From positions 434,001-498,000 of the forward strand of contig NZ_QUOK01000002.1 in the NCBI RefSeq assembly GCF_003390325.1: a DNA stretch of 64,000 nt, given 5' to 3'. The DNA is from Rhodohalobacter sp. SW132. Its GTDB lineage: Bacteria; Bacteroidota; Rhodothermia; Balneolales; Balneolaceae. Of the stretch, positions 51,977-61,262 are shown one piece after another (the stretch's first letter is position 1; every line of letters starts with the position of its first letter). Both the position numbers and the translations under genes were made by a program. The notes beneath the pieces are model-generated. The model had not been told where the DNA came from, did no database searches, and worked only from the letters and a program-made list of their open reading frames with translations.

Positions 51977-53896
51977 ATGAAGATTATGTTTAACAAAGAA
52001 TTAAAAATTGCAGCATTTGTATTACTGGCGCTTACCGTTGCGTTCGCTACAGTCTCTTGTGTGGATAGTTTGAATACCTCACCGATTGACGACAGCGTAG
52101 TTACATCTGCTGATGTGTATGATACTCCTGACGATTTTCGCCAGGTTTTAGCAAAATTATATGCCGGATTTTCAGCAACTGGCCAGCAGGGCCCCGCCGG
52201 AATGCCGGACATTCAGGGAATTGATGAAGGCTTTTCAAGTTACATTCGTCAATATTTTGTGCACCAGGTTCTCACCACAGATGAGGGTGTAGTTGCCTGG
52301 AACGATCCCGGTCTCCCGGAATTTAATTTCCACTCATGGGGTGCATCGAATGACTTTGTGATGGGAATGTATAGCCGGATTTTTTACGAAGTGACCCTCA
52401 CGAATGAATTTATTCGTGAAACACAGCAGCGCAACGAAGATGTGATTCGGGGTTACGAAGCGGAAGCCCGGTTTTTAAGAGCTCTCAGCTATTGGCACGC
52501 ACTTGATTTGTACGGCGGAAATGTGCCGTTTACAACAGAAGCCGACCCGATTGGCGCATACATGCCAAATCCTACAACTCCGGAAGATCTGTTCAGCTAC
52601 ATTGAAAGTGAACTGATTGATATTCTGGATGAACTTCCTGCGCCAGGTCAAAATGACTACGGCCGTGCCGATCGTGGTGCAGCCTGGACACTCCTCTCCA
52701 AGCTCTACCTGAATGCGGAAGTATATATCGGTGAAAACCGTGCAACAGACGCACTCACATACGCAGAACTTGTGATCGACGAGGGCGGATATCAGCTCGA
52801 TGAAAATTATGAGTACCTTTTCCTTGCAGATAATGACCAGGCAGATGGCATCATCTTCCCTATTCGGTTTGATGGTGACAATTTGCAAACATTTGGCGGA
52901 ACCAACTTTATTATTCATGCTGCCATCGGCGGAAGCATGAGCGCAAGCTCATTCGGTATGGATGGCGGATGGGCCGGCCACAGGGTAACTCCTGAGTTCG
53001 TTTCTATCTTTGGCGATACCGGAGATCGGTTTTCAGGTTTTGAAACTGAAAACACCGGAAACTATCCAACCATTTATGTACCGGGTGGTTACCAGGCTGC
53101 CAGCGGATATGGCAACGACTGGTCACCGGGCGAAGCTCCTGCACTGATTTCACAAAACAGTGACGATGTATACACCGGCCAGGTCTATTTTGCTAATGCT
53201 GGAGTTCCCTTTAAATTCACAGCCGAAAGTAACTGGGATGCCGGTGACTGGGGTGGTGAAGATGGTGAACTGGATAGCGCAGGTGACGATCTGATTATTC
53301 CACAGGCAGGTTTGCATACCATTGTTGTGGATCTTAATGAGATGACCTACAGCGTAACACCGGCCGAACGACGTGCCATGTTCCACACAGACGGTCAGAC
53401 TCTCGAAATTAATGACTGGCGTACGTTCAACGACGGATTTGCCGTCACGAAATGGAAAAACGTAACGCGCACCGGAGAGCCCGGAAAGCGACTCGAATAC
53501 GCTGATACTGATTTTCCAAAGTTCCGACTTGCCGATGTCTACCTGATGTATGCTGAAGCAACACTCCGGGGTGCCACCGGCGGCGACGAAACCCGTGCGG
53601 TAAACCTGGTTAATCAACTCAGGGAACGAGCATACGGAAACGACATTGCGAATATCACGGCAGGAGAACTCGACCTTGACTTTATCCTCGATGAGCGTGC
53701 CAGGGAACTCTACTGGGAAGGCCACAGAAGAACCGATCTTAGAAGATTCGGCCAATATACTGGCAATGAGTACGTATGGTCCTGGAAAGGAAACCAACAG
53801 GAAGGAACCGGAACAAATCAGCGATATGAGATCTTCCCGATCCCGTCTTCTGATATCAATTCCAACCTGAACCTGACACAGAACCCAGGCTACTAA
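51977..53896 (+). CDS. SusD/RagB-family nutrient-binding lipoprotein with inserted SusE/F-like module
   Basis: 639 residues, about 100 longer than most SusD proteins. The signal ends ATVSC (Cys28 lipid site). SusD helices with the TPR-like pattern are seen (RGYEAEARFLRALSYWHALDLYG; RADRGAAWTLLSKLYLNAEVY). Residues ~365-462 carry an extra beta-rich segment resembling the starch-binding domains of SusE/F, which interrupts the usual C-terminal half. The SusD part then resumes (FPKFRLADVYLMYAEATLRG; LDFILDERARELYWEGHRRTDLRRFG). The gene is 16 bases after susC. Confidence 0.95.
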   Translation: MKIMFNKELKIAAFVLLALTVAFATVSCVDSLNTSPIDDSVVTSADVYDTPDDFRQVLAKLYAGFSATGQQGPAGMPDIQGIDEGFSSYIRQYFVHQVLTTDEGVVAWNDPGLPEFNFHSWGASNDFVMGMYSRIFYEVTLTNEFIRETQQRNEDVIRGYEAEARFLRALSYWHALDLYGGNVPFTTEADPIGAYMPNPTTPEDLFSYIESELIDILDELPAPGQNDYGRADRGAAWTLLSKLYLNAEVYIGENRATDALTYAELVIDEGGYQLDENYEYLFLADNDQADGIIFPIRFDGDNLQTFGGTNFIIHAAIGGSMSASSFGMDGGWAGHRVTPEFVSIFGDTGDRFSGFETENTGNYPTIYVPGGYQAASGYGNDWSPGEAPALISQNSDDVYTGQVYFANAGVPFKFTAESNWDAGDWGGEDGELDSAGDDLIIPQAGLHTIVVDLNEMTYSVTPAERRAMFHTDGQTLEINDWRTFNDGFAVTKWKNVTRTGEPGKRLEYADTDFPKFRLADVYLMYAEATLRGATGGDETRAVNLVNQLRERAYGNDIANITAGELDLDFILDERARELYWEGHRRTDLRRFGQYTGNEYVWSWKGNQQEGTGTNQRYEIFPIPSSDINSNLNLTQNPGY

Positions 53897-53924
53897 CCTT
53901 TTTAACTCATAAGATTTAAGAGTC

Positions 53925-55025
53925 ATGAAAAAATTAATTATATCAACAATTGCGATTCTTGGCCTGCTGGTCTTCACCTCGTGTGAAGACTCGGTAGGGC
54001 CCACGATCAATTCCGATGGAAGCTCTCCTGCCCTTACATCACATAGTGGTGGCGAAAGTTTTGTACTCAACGAGGAGGAAGCAGATGATGAATTGTTCAC
54101 CCTCTCGTGGGACGCACCGGATTACGGGTTCTCGGCTGCTGTAACCTATACCATCCAGATGGATGCAGACAACAGCGGATTCGAAAATCCTGTTACATTT
54201 GCTGAAACAACCCAAACATCCATCACGATGACGGTAGGTGAAGTAAATGCTATTCTGCTTGATGCCGGCCTCCCATTTAGCGAGGAGACAACCGTAGATA
54301 TGAGAATTCGTGCTCATGTAAACGATTCAGTTGAAGACCGATATTCGGATGTCTTCACACTTGGTTTCACACCATACGAAACCGAAGTAGATGTCACATT
54401 TCCCGAAGAGCTCTTCATGATTGGAAACAGCGTGGGCGGCTGGGATTGGGGCGCCGTTGATCTGCCGATGATTCCGGTATACGATAAACCACATCTGTTC
54501 TGGAAAATCGTATGGATTGAAGCTGGTGTTGATGATCCGGGATATAAGTTTGCTCCCGAACAGGATTGGGGCAATGATTTTGGATACAACGGTGAAGCAC
54601 CCGTTGACGGCGTCGTTGAGTTTGGAGGTGATAACATGCCAGAACCTGAAGAATCAGGCTATTACATGGTTGTTGTAAACTATGAAACAGAAGAGATTGC
54701 CGTTGTTGATCCGCAGGTTTACCTGATCGGTGAAACCGTGGGAAGCTGGGATACCGCAAACCAGGATGCACGTTTTGACGTGGACAACGAAAACGAACTC
54801 CTGACAATCACCCGGGAGCTCAATTCTGAAGAACTCAGGATGTATGCCTGGTATGATGGCGGCTGGTTCACCGACTGGTGGCAGTCAGAGTTTATGATCT
54901 TCGGTGGCGAAATTGAATTTCGCGGTACCGGGGGCGACCAGGATCGCGTCAACATCAGTCCTGCCGGTGAATATACAATTGAACTGGATTTCAGAAATAA
55001 CACAGGATCCGTTCAGCAGCAGTAA
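53925..55025 (+). CDS. SusE-domain outer membrane lipoprotein with SusF-like binding modules
   Basis: 366 residues. Lipoprotein signal ends LLVFTSC (Cys20). An N-terminal SusE Ig-like domain (FTLSWDAPDYGFSAAVTYTIQMDADNSGF) is followed by two tandem modules of about 95 residues. Each starts ...LFMIGNSVGGW or VYLIGETVGSW, and the first contains KFAPEQDWGNDFG and GYYMVVVNYET. These bind oligosaccharides on the cell surface. It is 28 bases after the susD-like gene and closes the operon before a terminator. Confidence 0.92.
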   Translation: MKKLIISTIAILGLLVFTSCEDSVGPTINSDGSSPALTSHSGGESFVLNEEEADDELFTLSWDAPDYGFSAAVTYTIQMDADNSGFENPVTFAETTQTSITMTVGEVNAILLDAGLPFSEETTVDMRIRAHVNDSVEDRYSDVFTLGFTPYETEVDVTFPEELFMIGNSVGGWDWGAVDLPMIPVYDKPHLFWKIVWIEAGVDDPGYKFAPEQDWGNDFGYNGEAPVDGVVEFGGDNMPEPEESGYYMVVVNYETEEIAVVDPQVYLIGETVGSWDTANQDARFDVDNENELLTITRELNSEELRMYAWYDGGWFTDWWQSEFMIFGGEIEFRGTGGDQDRVNISPAGEYTIELDFRNNTGSVQQQ

Positions 55026-55051
55026 TCAATTCACGCAACTCTAAAATTATC

Positions 55052-55089
55052 AAAGCCCGCTCTGAAGAAATTCGGATCGGGCTTTTTTT
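55052..55089 (+). terminator. rho-independent terminator of the sus operon
   Basis: AAAGCCCG at 55052-55059 pairs with CGGGCTTT at 55078-55085, followed by a T-run to 55089. It lies 27 bases after the SusE-like gene stop. Confidence 0.9.
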
Positions 55090-55140
55090 ATTTGATTTGA
55101 ATAAAAAATCAAAAAAAGATTTTCTTGAACTTACCAAAGA

Positions 55141-55154
55141 AGACTTTAAAGTCT
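55141..55154. repeat. 14-base perfect palindrome
   Basis: AGACTTTAAAGTCT in the gap after the sus operon terminator, with flanks that extend the symmetry imperfectly (AAGA left, TCTT right after one mismatch). Function unknown; it may be a hairpin or an operator of the lipoprotein gene at 55441. Confidence 0.35.
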
Positions 55155-55440
55155 GTCTTGAAAATACTTCTGATACCGGGTAGCGCGTTAAATTGAGAGA
55201 TCCATTTTAATAAACCTGATCCTTTATGTATTTATTATTTTTAAACTTCCATTAGTATAATTATCAAATTCTTTTATTTTACCATATATGTCGTATTAAG
55301 AGTTGCACGTACATATCCTCCTGCCGCACAATCGTTACTCAATCGTTCGAATTGAAGTTAGAAGTGACCGACAATACCGGACGGACGGTAGAATCAACGG
55401 TTCATCCTGTGGCCACCAATTAAAAAAGACGGAGGAAGCA

Positions 55441-56261
55441 ATGAAAATGACGAGATATAAATTCACTGGACTTATCCTTCTCCTGGTGTTCCTGACTGCA
55501 GGCTGTGATCTGAGCGGCGCCGCGGAGGACCTTGAAGAGAACGAGGAAGAAAACCCCGTTTCAGTTTTTCCGCCCGAACTGTTGCGTCTCAACATTTTTT
55601 TCAACAAAAAAAATGGGCTGTCGGTGAATCGTTTATTGTACGGGGTAATGTAACACGCGATGTGTATACACCCGGCCTCGATGAGCCACTAGAGCTTATA
55701 CTTTCCACCGATGTCGGCGAACAGGTAACAGTGAGCGGTTTTCAATGGTGGGATTTTTTCCCGCCGGAGGACTTAGAGGAAGTATTTCGGAATCATGCAT
55801 CCCTGGCTCTAATTGGTGGGAAAGAGGAAAATGAAGATCGTGGATACGCTCCTTGTACAGAAGGCGGGGGACGAATAGTATCTGAAGAGACTATTGAAAT
55901 GCTGGCGGAGTGGGTCAAACAGAAAGAGGGTATTGAAAATGCATATCGTGTACCTTCCCGCTACGTGATCAATGTATATCTAAAACAGGAGGAAATAACA
56001 GCAGAAGAGATTCGGGAAATCCGGGATCATCCTAATTTTTGGTTCATGGAGCCTGCAGAAGGGCTTTTTCTTAAAGCAATGAATCAACTGAACACTGCAG
56101 ATGAAGAGAATTGTAGTGAGAGTATACGGCAAGTATTCAGACTTTTCCGCTGGGAGGAACTGGAGGAACTGCTCATCCTTGAACCAGGTATGGTGCTGAC
56201 GATCAGTTATGAACAGCCGGACGGATCGGTGCTTGAAACGTCAGTGAATATTGTAGAATGA
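55441..56261 (+). pseudogene. lipoprotein gene interrupted by a frameshift at a homopolymer run
   Basis: Starts at an ATG at 55441 preceded by GGAGGA, a strong ribosome site for this window. Residues MKMTRYKFTGLILLLVFLTAGC give a lipoprotein signal. The first frame ends at 55653, but the frame continuing as NVTRDVYTPGLDEPLELIL runs to 56261. Adding one base at either the T7 run (55595-55601) or the A8 run (55606-55613) joins them into a 273-residue protein. It may be a genuine mutation, a phase-variable switch or a sequencing error. No family recognised; the mature part is acidic with a Cys pair region. Confidence 0.7.
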
Positions 56262-56381
56262 CGGGTGCAAATAGCCGGACTGGAAAAATATATATTATAA
56301 ATCATTCTGATTTCTCAGTGGGAAGATGAAATCATTCAGTTGTAAACACAGATACAGAAAACTGTCTTTTATAAATAGCTG

Positions 56382-56621
56382 TTAAGTTGTTATCAAGCTT
56401 AATTGTTTAAAATTACCGTTCCTGAAACAGAATTCCTTTTCCATTTTCGCAATATTTTTCGAGCTAAAGTGAAAAAAGCTCCGGTTGAAGTTGCACAATC
56501 GGTAAAATTCGGTTAATTCTTGCCATCCGTTAGGTACAAGGGTTACTTTTGTTTTCCCGTTTTCTTCTACCAGTTCAAATAAAACTTCCGTATCAAACCA
56601 CTCAAGTACAAGCTTAACCAC
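56382..56621 (-). pseudogene. fragment of an SRPBCC/AHSA1-like protein
   Basis: About 79 residues from a GTG. The stretch WFDTEVLFELVEENGKTKVTLVPNGW resembles the central strands of SRPBCC (START-like) domains, and the following LCNFNRSFFHFSSKNIAKMEK resembles their C-terminal helix, with no N-terminal half present. It lies in the 393-base gap between the frameshifted lipoprotein and dnaG. It is probably a remnant. The assignment rests on pattern resemblance only. Confidence 0.35.
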
Positions 56622-56654
56622 TGTTGCACACCGAGTGCTGGCAAACTGATTCCC

Positions 56655-58658
56655 CTACTTCTCCCCTTTCATCTTATACTCAAACGTCTCCTGAATGATG
56701 GTATCCGACGAGTCATCATCCATAAAATCCGGATCATCAAAAAGCATGTCGGCAGACATTTTCTGAATTTTTGTGATCTCTTTCTGAACTTTGGAAATCA
56801 TCTTCATAAAACGTTGACGTTCGTCCGTGTCTCCCTCTTTTAATAGCTGGGAAAGCTCGGCTCGTTTGCGTTCATAAAAGTGCAGGCGCAGGGCTTTCAT
56901 CGCTGATTTGGCGCTTTTGAACGGAAATTTATCTTTTTTGAACTCATTGCCGGTCGCTTTGGAGTGGTTTTCACTAACGGAATATCGTTCGAGTAAAATA
57001 TCGCTCAGCAGCGAAGGAAACGGCTGATCACGGCTGGAATAGTGCTCCACCGAAATTTCTTGTTCCTTGATGTGGCGGGTCATAATATCTTCGTAAAATT
57101 CCCTGAGTTGTTCATCCTCAATTTGATCCGCCCCAACGTTATGACCGATAAATTTCTGCATTTTTGGTCCGAAAGTCAGAAGCAGCCGAATAATCTCTTT
57201 TTCGTAAAACGGCCGCTTTTTTTCAGGAGCCGGTTTAGACCTGGCAGCCCCTTCCTGCGGCGGAGCAGGCCGCGGATCATTCGGAGTTGAAACCGGTGCA
57301 GACTGTTCACGTCGTTTCGATCGCTGTTCTGCCCGGCGTTTTTCTGCGATAAATTTTTCAAGCTGCTGAAACAGCTCCCGGTCACTCCCCTTGCGGTATT
57401 GCTGCGTTTTCTGGTGCAGATGCTGCACATACACCTGGCGCTGAATCTCCTCAGGAATTTCGGCAATCTGTTCCAGAATCGTATGGATCAGCCGGGCACG
57501 ATCGCCGGGCTTCTCCAGGTCTCCTTTCTTTTCCGCCTTATGAATGGTGAAGGATATAAAATCTTCCGCCTTCTCTTTTTTTAGATTCAGAAAGGAATCC
57601 TTGCCAAACTGCTTCACAAACGAATCGGGATCTTCACCATCGGGCAATTCCAGCAAATTCACCTCCATACCTTCATGAAGTGCAATTTTCAACCCGCGTT
57701 CCATCGCTTTTTGTCCGGCTTCATCCGCATCATAAATCATCACAATGCGGTTGCCGTACCGCTGCAGAATATTGATCTGTTTTGATGTAAGAGAAGTACC
57801 GCTTGAAGCCACCACATTTTTAATTCCGTGCTGATACATGGTAATCACATCCGTGTACCCTTCAACCAGAATGACCTCCTCTTCCTTACGAATATCATTT
57901 TTCGCAAAGTTAACCCCATACACCACTTCACTTTTGTTGTAGGCGATGGTTTGGGCGGAGTTTACATACTTCGCCGTTTTTTTATTTTCATTCAGTATTC
58001 TGCCGGCAAACGCAATGACCTTACCCGAAGGATTGAAAATCGGAAACATCAGCCGGTCCCGGAAGGTGTCATAAAATCCATCGCCGCGATTGCTCGGTTT
58101 GATGAGATCTGACTCCGCAAGATACTCCTCTTTGATCCCCTCCTTTTCTGCTTCCTTTAGCAGGGAATCACCGCCGCCGGGTGCGTATCCCAGGCCGAAT
58201 GTTCGGATGATTTTGTCATCATATCCGCGGCTATTCAGGTACTCTCTCGCTTTTTTCGCATCACTGCTTTCATGAAGCTGCCTGTGATAATAAAGTCCTG
58301 CATATTTCAGGGCATGGAGCACTCCCTCCCGCAGATGACTCTCTTCCTTGTATTTCTCCGACTCTTCCGGTTTGGGCAGATCAATTCCGTAGCGATCGGC
58401 AAGTGTTTTCATCGCATCGGGAAAACTCACACCCTCCATCTCCATAATAAAATTATAGACGTCCCCGCTCTCCCCGCAGCCAAAACATTTATAAATCCCC
58501 ATGCGTGGAGTAACGTGAAAAGAAGGCGTTTTTTCATCATGAAACGGACACAAACCCACAAAGCCGTTCCCGGATTTCTTGAGGCGGACGTAATCGTTGA
58601 TCACCTCAACAATATCGGCTGCTTCCCGAATTTCTTCTTTTTTATCGTCACCTGTCAT
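56655..58658 (-). CDS. dnaG: DNA primase
   Basis: 667 residues. The N-terminal zinc finger is CHC2-type (Cys37, His40, Cys58, Cys61 in LCPFHDEKTPSFHV and YKCFGCGESGD). The catalytic core includes YAPGGGDSLLKEA and the toprim region EEVILVEGYTDVI and IVMIYDADEAGQKA, with acidic metal ligands. The C-terminal part is a helicase-interaction domain after a Pro/Lys-rich linker (about residues 450-490). It makes RNA primers on the lagging strand. It is monocistronic, divergent from the rhodopsin gene. Confidence 0.98.
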   Translation of the reverse strand: MTGDDKKEEIREAADIVEVINDYVRLKKSGNGFVGLCPFHDEKTPSFHVTPRMGIYKCFGCGESGDVYNFIMEMEGVSFPDAMKTLADRYGIDLPKPEESEKYKEESHLREGVLHALKYAGLYYHRQLHESSDAKKAREYLNSRGYDDKIIRTFGLGYAPGGGDSLLKEAEKEGIKEEYLAESDLIKPSNRGDGFYDTFRDRLMFPIFNPSGKVIAFAGRILNENKKTAKYVNSAQTIAYNKSEVVYGVNFAKNDIRKEEEVILVEGYTDVITMYQHGIKNVVASSGTSLTSKQINILQRYGNRIVMIYDADEAGQKAMERGLKIALHEGMEVNLLELPDGEDPDSFVKQFGKDSFLNLKKEKAEDFISFTIHKAEKKGDLEKPGDRARLIHTILEQIAEIPEEIQRQVYVQHLHQKTQQYRKGSDRELFQQLEKFIAEKRRAEQRSKRREQSAPVSTPNDPRPAPPQEGAARSKPAPEKKRPFYEKEIIRLLLTFGPKMQKFIGHNVGADQIEDEQLREFYEDIMTRHIKEQEISVEHYSSRDQPFPSLLSDILLERYSVSENHSKATGNEFKKDKFPFKSAKSAMKALRLHFYERKRAELSQLLKEGDTDERQRFMKMISKVQKEITKIQKMSADMLFDDPDFMDDDSSDTIIQETFEYKMKGEK

Positions 58659-59061
58659 CTGCTGCTTTTAAAATCAGTCATAAAAAAAATCGTTGATCAA
58701 ATCCTTGAGTCGGAACAGTGAGTTTACAAAAAATGGCCTCTTCATATATGATGCTGCTATTAGAAAACTCAATTACAGTAACCAAAATATCCATCCCCAG
58801 ACCCGGGCTAAACTTACAAATTTTGCATAACAAATCTTGATGAATCATCGGAACGAACGTGAACAATTTAGATTTTAAATACTATTGGTTCCCTTCCTAA
58901 ACAAGAGAGAATGAACTGAATGTCATTCCATTTTTCTTCTGTCATTTGTGGGACATATATCAGTCAAAATCTATTTTCAATAATTTCTGTAAATATTGAA
59001 CTTTCCAAATAACCGGGGTGTTAGCGGGACATGTCAATAACCCCAAATCAAATCAATAACT
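58659..59061. other. intergenic region upstream of the rhodopsin gene
   Basis: 403 bases between divergent dnaG and the rhodopsin gene. It is AT-rich, with no clear ribosome site before the rhodopsin ATG and no recognisable palindromic operator. A short minus-strand frame (58678-58866) looks spurious. The promoters of both genes must lie here. Confidence 0.35.
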
Positions 59062-59925
59062 ATGGAAGCTTTAATCGAAATGTTGGGTAATGCCACATTT
59101 GAAAACTATGTAGGTGCGGCTGAAGGGTATACCGAAATGGCGTACCAGATGTCTGCTCACGTTCTAACGCTCGGTTTTGCAATTATGCTGGCCGGTCTTC
59201 TTTACTTCGTTCTAACCATAAAAACCGTAGCTCCTAAATACAGAACCTCATCCGTACTCTCCGGTGTGGTTATGGTCTCTGCTTTTCTGCTGCTCTATGT
59301 ACAGTCGCAGAACTGGACAAGCGCAATGGTTTATGACGCTGATACTGCCCGATATGTATTGGGCGACGGTAACGACCTGTTCAATAACGGATATCGCTAT
59401 CTGAACTGGCTGATTGATGTCCCGATGCTGCTCTTCCAGATTCTGTTCGTGGTTACGCTCACCAAAAGTGATTTCAGTTCCATCAGAAATCAATTCTGGT
59501 TCTCGGGTACAGCTATGATCCTCACAGGATACGTTGGACAGTTTTACGAAGTAACCAACCCGACATTATTCTTCGTCTGGGGATTCATCTCAACCATCTT
59601 CTTTGTTCATATTCTTATTCTGATGAAGCGGGTGATCAGCGAAGGAAAAGAAGGCGCTCCTCCAAAAGCACAAAAATATCTCGGGTACATTTGGGTACTC
59701 TTTTTATTCTCCTGGATGCTCTATCCCGGTGCATATCTGATGCCATATCTCACAATGACACTCGATCCTGTCTTGAGCGAAACACTTGTTGTAGGGCGAC
59801 ACATTACCTATACAATTGCTGATGTTAGTTCTAAGGTGATCTACGGTATCTTCCTCACGCTCGCTGCTCAAGAGATGAGTAAGGCCGAAGGATACGATTA
59901 CGAAACTATGAAAAACGCACTCTGA
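59062..59925 (+). CDS. sodium-pumping microbial rhodopsin (NDQ type)
   Basis: 287 residues, seven hydrophobic helices. The third helix reads YRYLNWLIDVPMLLFQ, giving the Asn115/Asp119/Gln126 triad (N112/D116/Q123 in the Krokinobacter pump KR2). The seventh reads TIADVSSKVIYG, with Lys258 for retinal and Asp254 equivalent to D251. Arg112 precedes the triad. These are the marks of light-driven outward Na+ pumps. Leu123 at the spectral-tuning site suggests green absorption (inference). A short amphipathic N-terminal helix precedes helix A as in KR2. The retinal-forming dioxygenase is not in the window. Confidence 0.96.
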   Translation: MEALIEMLGNATFENYVGAAEGYTEMAYQMSAHVLTLGFAIMLAGLLYFVLTIKTVAPKYRTSSVLSGVVMVSAFLLLYVQSQNWTSAMVYDADTARYVLGDGNDLFNNGYRYLNWLIDVPMLLFQILFVVTLTKSDFSSIRNQFWFSGTAMILTGYVGQFYEVTNPTLFFVWGFISTIFFVHILILMKRVISEGKEGAPPKAQKYLGYIWVLFLFSWMLYPGAYLMPYLTMTLDPVLSETLVVGRHITYTIADVSSKVIYGIFLTLAAQEMSKAEGYDYETMKNAL

Positions 59926-59942
59926 TAAATTCTTAACCCCAC

Positions 59943-59978
59943 AAAAAACCCGGGTGTCAGCAGCATCCGGGTTTTTTT
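59943..59978 (+). terminator. rho-independent terminator after the rhodopsin gene
   Basis: AACCCGG (59947-59953) pairs with CCGGGTT (59967-59973), flanked by an A-run on the left and a T-run to 59978 on the right, 18 bases after the rhodopsin stop. The structure can terminate in both directions. Confidence 0.9.
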
Positions 59979-60136
59979 ATGTCTGATATTTTTATAACCC
60001 TAAAGAAAACAGAGCCTGATTTTTAAAGGGATGTCAAAAATTGCACAACACTCGCAATCGTTGGTAAATCTGCAGTAGGAAGGCTATATTCCACCCGATG
60101 AAAAGAAACGGAATCCATTAATTAAATTTGATATAG

Positions 60137-61003
60137 ATGAGTGTATTAGTTGGTAAGGATACCCGCCTCGTTGTTCAGGGGTTTACCGGTAGCGAAGGGA
60201 CCTTTCACGCGGAACAGATGATTGAGTACGGTACGAATGTAGTCGGTGGAGTAACCCCCGGTAAAGGTGGTCAAACCCATCTCGATCTGCCGGTATTTAA
60301 CACAGTTGCCGATGCGGTTAAAGAAGAGCAGGCAAATACATCTGTAATTTTTGTTCCCCCACCCTTTGCCGGCGATGCAATTTCTGAAGCGGCATTTGCA
60401 GGAATTAAAGTGATTATTTGCATCACCGAAGGAATTCCCGTTGCTGATATGATCATAGCAAAACAAATTGTAAAGAGCCACGGTGCTGTTCTGATCGGGC
60501 CAAACTGCCCCGGAGTTATCACACCGGGTGAAGCAAAAATCGGAATTATGCCGGCAGATATTTTTGAACCGGGTAACATCGGACTGATTTCAAGATCCGG
60601 AACACTCACTTACGAAGCCGTTGACCAGCTTTCCAAAGCCGGACTCGGACAAACCACAGCAATTGGAATTGGCGGTGATCCCGTTATCGGAACCAATCAC
60701 CTCGACGCTGTAAAACTGTTCCAGGATGATCCCGATACCGAAGCAATCGTACTGATTGGCGAGATCGGCGGAACAGCCGAAGAAGAGGCTGCTGCCTATA
60801 TTAAAGATAATGTAGACAAGCCGGTTGTAGCATTTATCGCCGGAAGTACAGCACCTCCCGGACGCCGCATGGGTCATGCCGGTGCAATTATCTCAGGCGG
60901 AAAAGGATCTGCCCAGGATAAGAAAAAAGCACTGCGTGATGCAGGGATCACCGTGGTTGACAGCCCCGCCGAAATCGGATCAACACTGAAAGAAATGCTC
61001 TAA
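60137..61003 (+). CDS. sucD: succinyl-CoA ligase alpha subunit
   Basis: 288 residues. [22 protein letters not shown] starts the CoA-binding domain. [12 protein letters not shown] and [14 protein letters not shown] precede the phospho-His247 in [17 protein letters not shown]. It forms succinyl-CoA from succinate with the beta subunit (SucC), which is absent from the window, so the subunits are coded apart. The gene stands alone between two terminators. Confidence 0.97.
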   Translation: MSVLVGKDTRLVVQGFTGSEGTFHAEQMIEYGTNVVGGVTPGKGGQTHLDLPVFNTVADAVKEEQANTSVIFVPPPFAGDAISEAAFAGIKVIICITEGIPVADMIIAKQIVKSHGAVLIGPNCPGVITPGEAKIGIMPADIFEPGNIGLISRSGTLTYEAVDQLSKAGLGQTTAIGIGGDPVIGTNHLDAVKLFQDDPDTEAIVLIGEIGGTAEEEAAAYIKDNVDKPVVAFIAGSTAPPGRRMGHAGAIISGGKGSAQDKKKALRDAGITVVDSPAEIGSTLKEML

Positions 61004-61032
61004 GCACTTAATCCATAATCGGTTGACAGCCT

Positions 61033-61070
61033 AAAAGCCATTTCTGAGTGATCGGAAATGGCTTTTTTTT
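61033..61070 (+). terminator. rho-independent terminator after sucD
   Basis: AAAAGCCATTTC (61033-61044) pairs exactly with GAAATGGCTTTT (61055-61066) over a 10-base loop, followed by Ts to 61070. It lies 29 bases after the sucD stop. Confidence 0.92.
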
Positions 61071-61129
61071 GTAGAACCATTTTCCAAAATATTCATCATC
61101 TAACGTTTACAGGTCTTTTATTCGTGCAG

Positions 61130-61225
61130 AGGCGCGCTGATTAATCCGCTGATTTACGCAGATCATTCACAATCCATTCTGGGCCTATCAGCGTAACTCT
61201 GCGATATACACAGCGAAAATCTGCG
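61130..61225. repeat. degenerate CTGCG/CGCAG-rich dispersed element
   Basis: Non-coding stretch between sucD terminator and the methyltransferase gene with short alternating motifs (CCGCTGATTTACGCAGAT, ATCAGCG, CTCTGCG, AATCTGCG). The same style of sequence is scattered through many Bacteroidota genomes as an imperfect repeat. No open frame or T-run hairpin is present. Confidence 0.4.
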
Positions 61226-61262
61226 AAAAACAGAGCAGCATTTGGTTTCCACTTCAATTCAA

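Noticed and set aside
55303-55440. Extended upstream start for the split lipoprotein
   Set aside because: The strong ribosome site and the lipoprotein signal point to 55441; the upstream codons look non-coding.
59062-59925. Proton-pumping or chloride-pumping rhodopsin
   Set aside because: Helix C has N-D-Q, not DTE/DTD (proton) nor NTQ/TSA-type (chloride) motifs.
61071-61262. Short CRISPR-like array
   Set aside because: The CTGCG-type motifs are irregular in length and spacing, with no constant repeat/spacer organisation.
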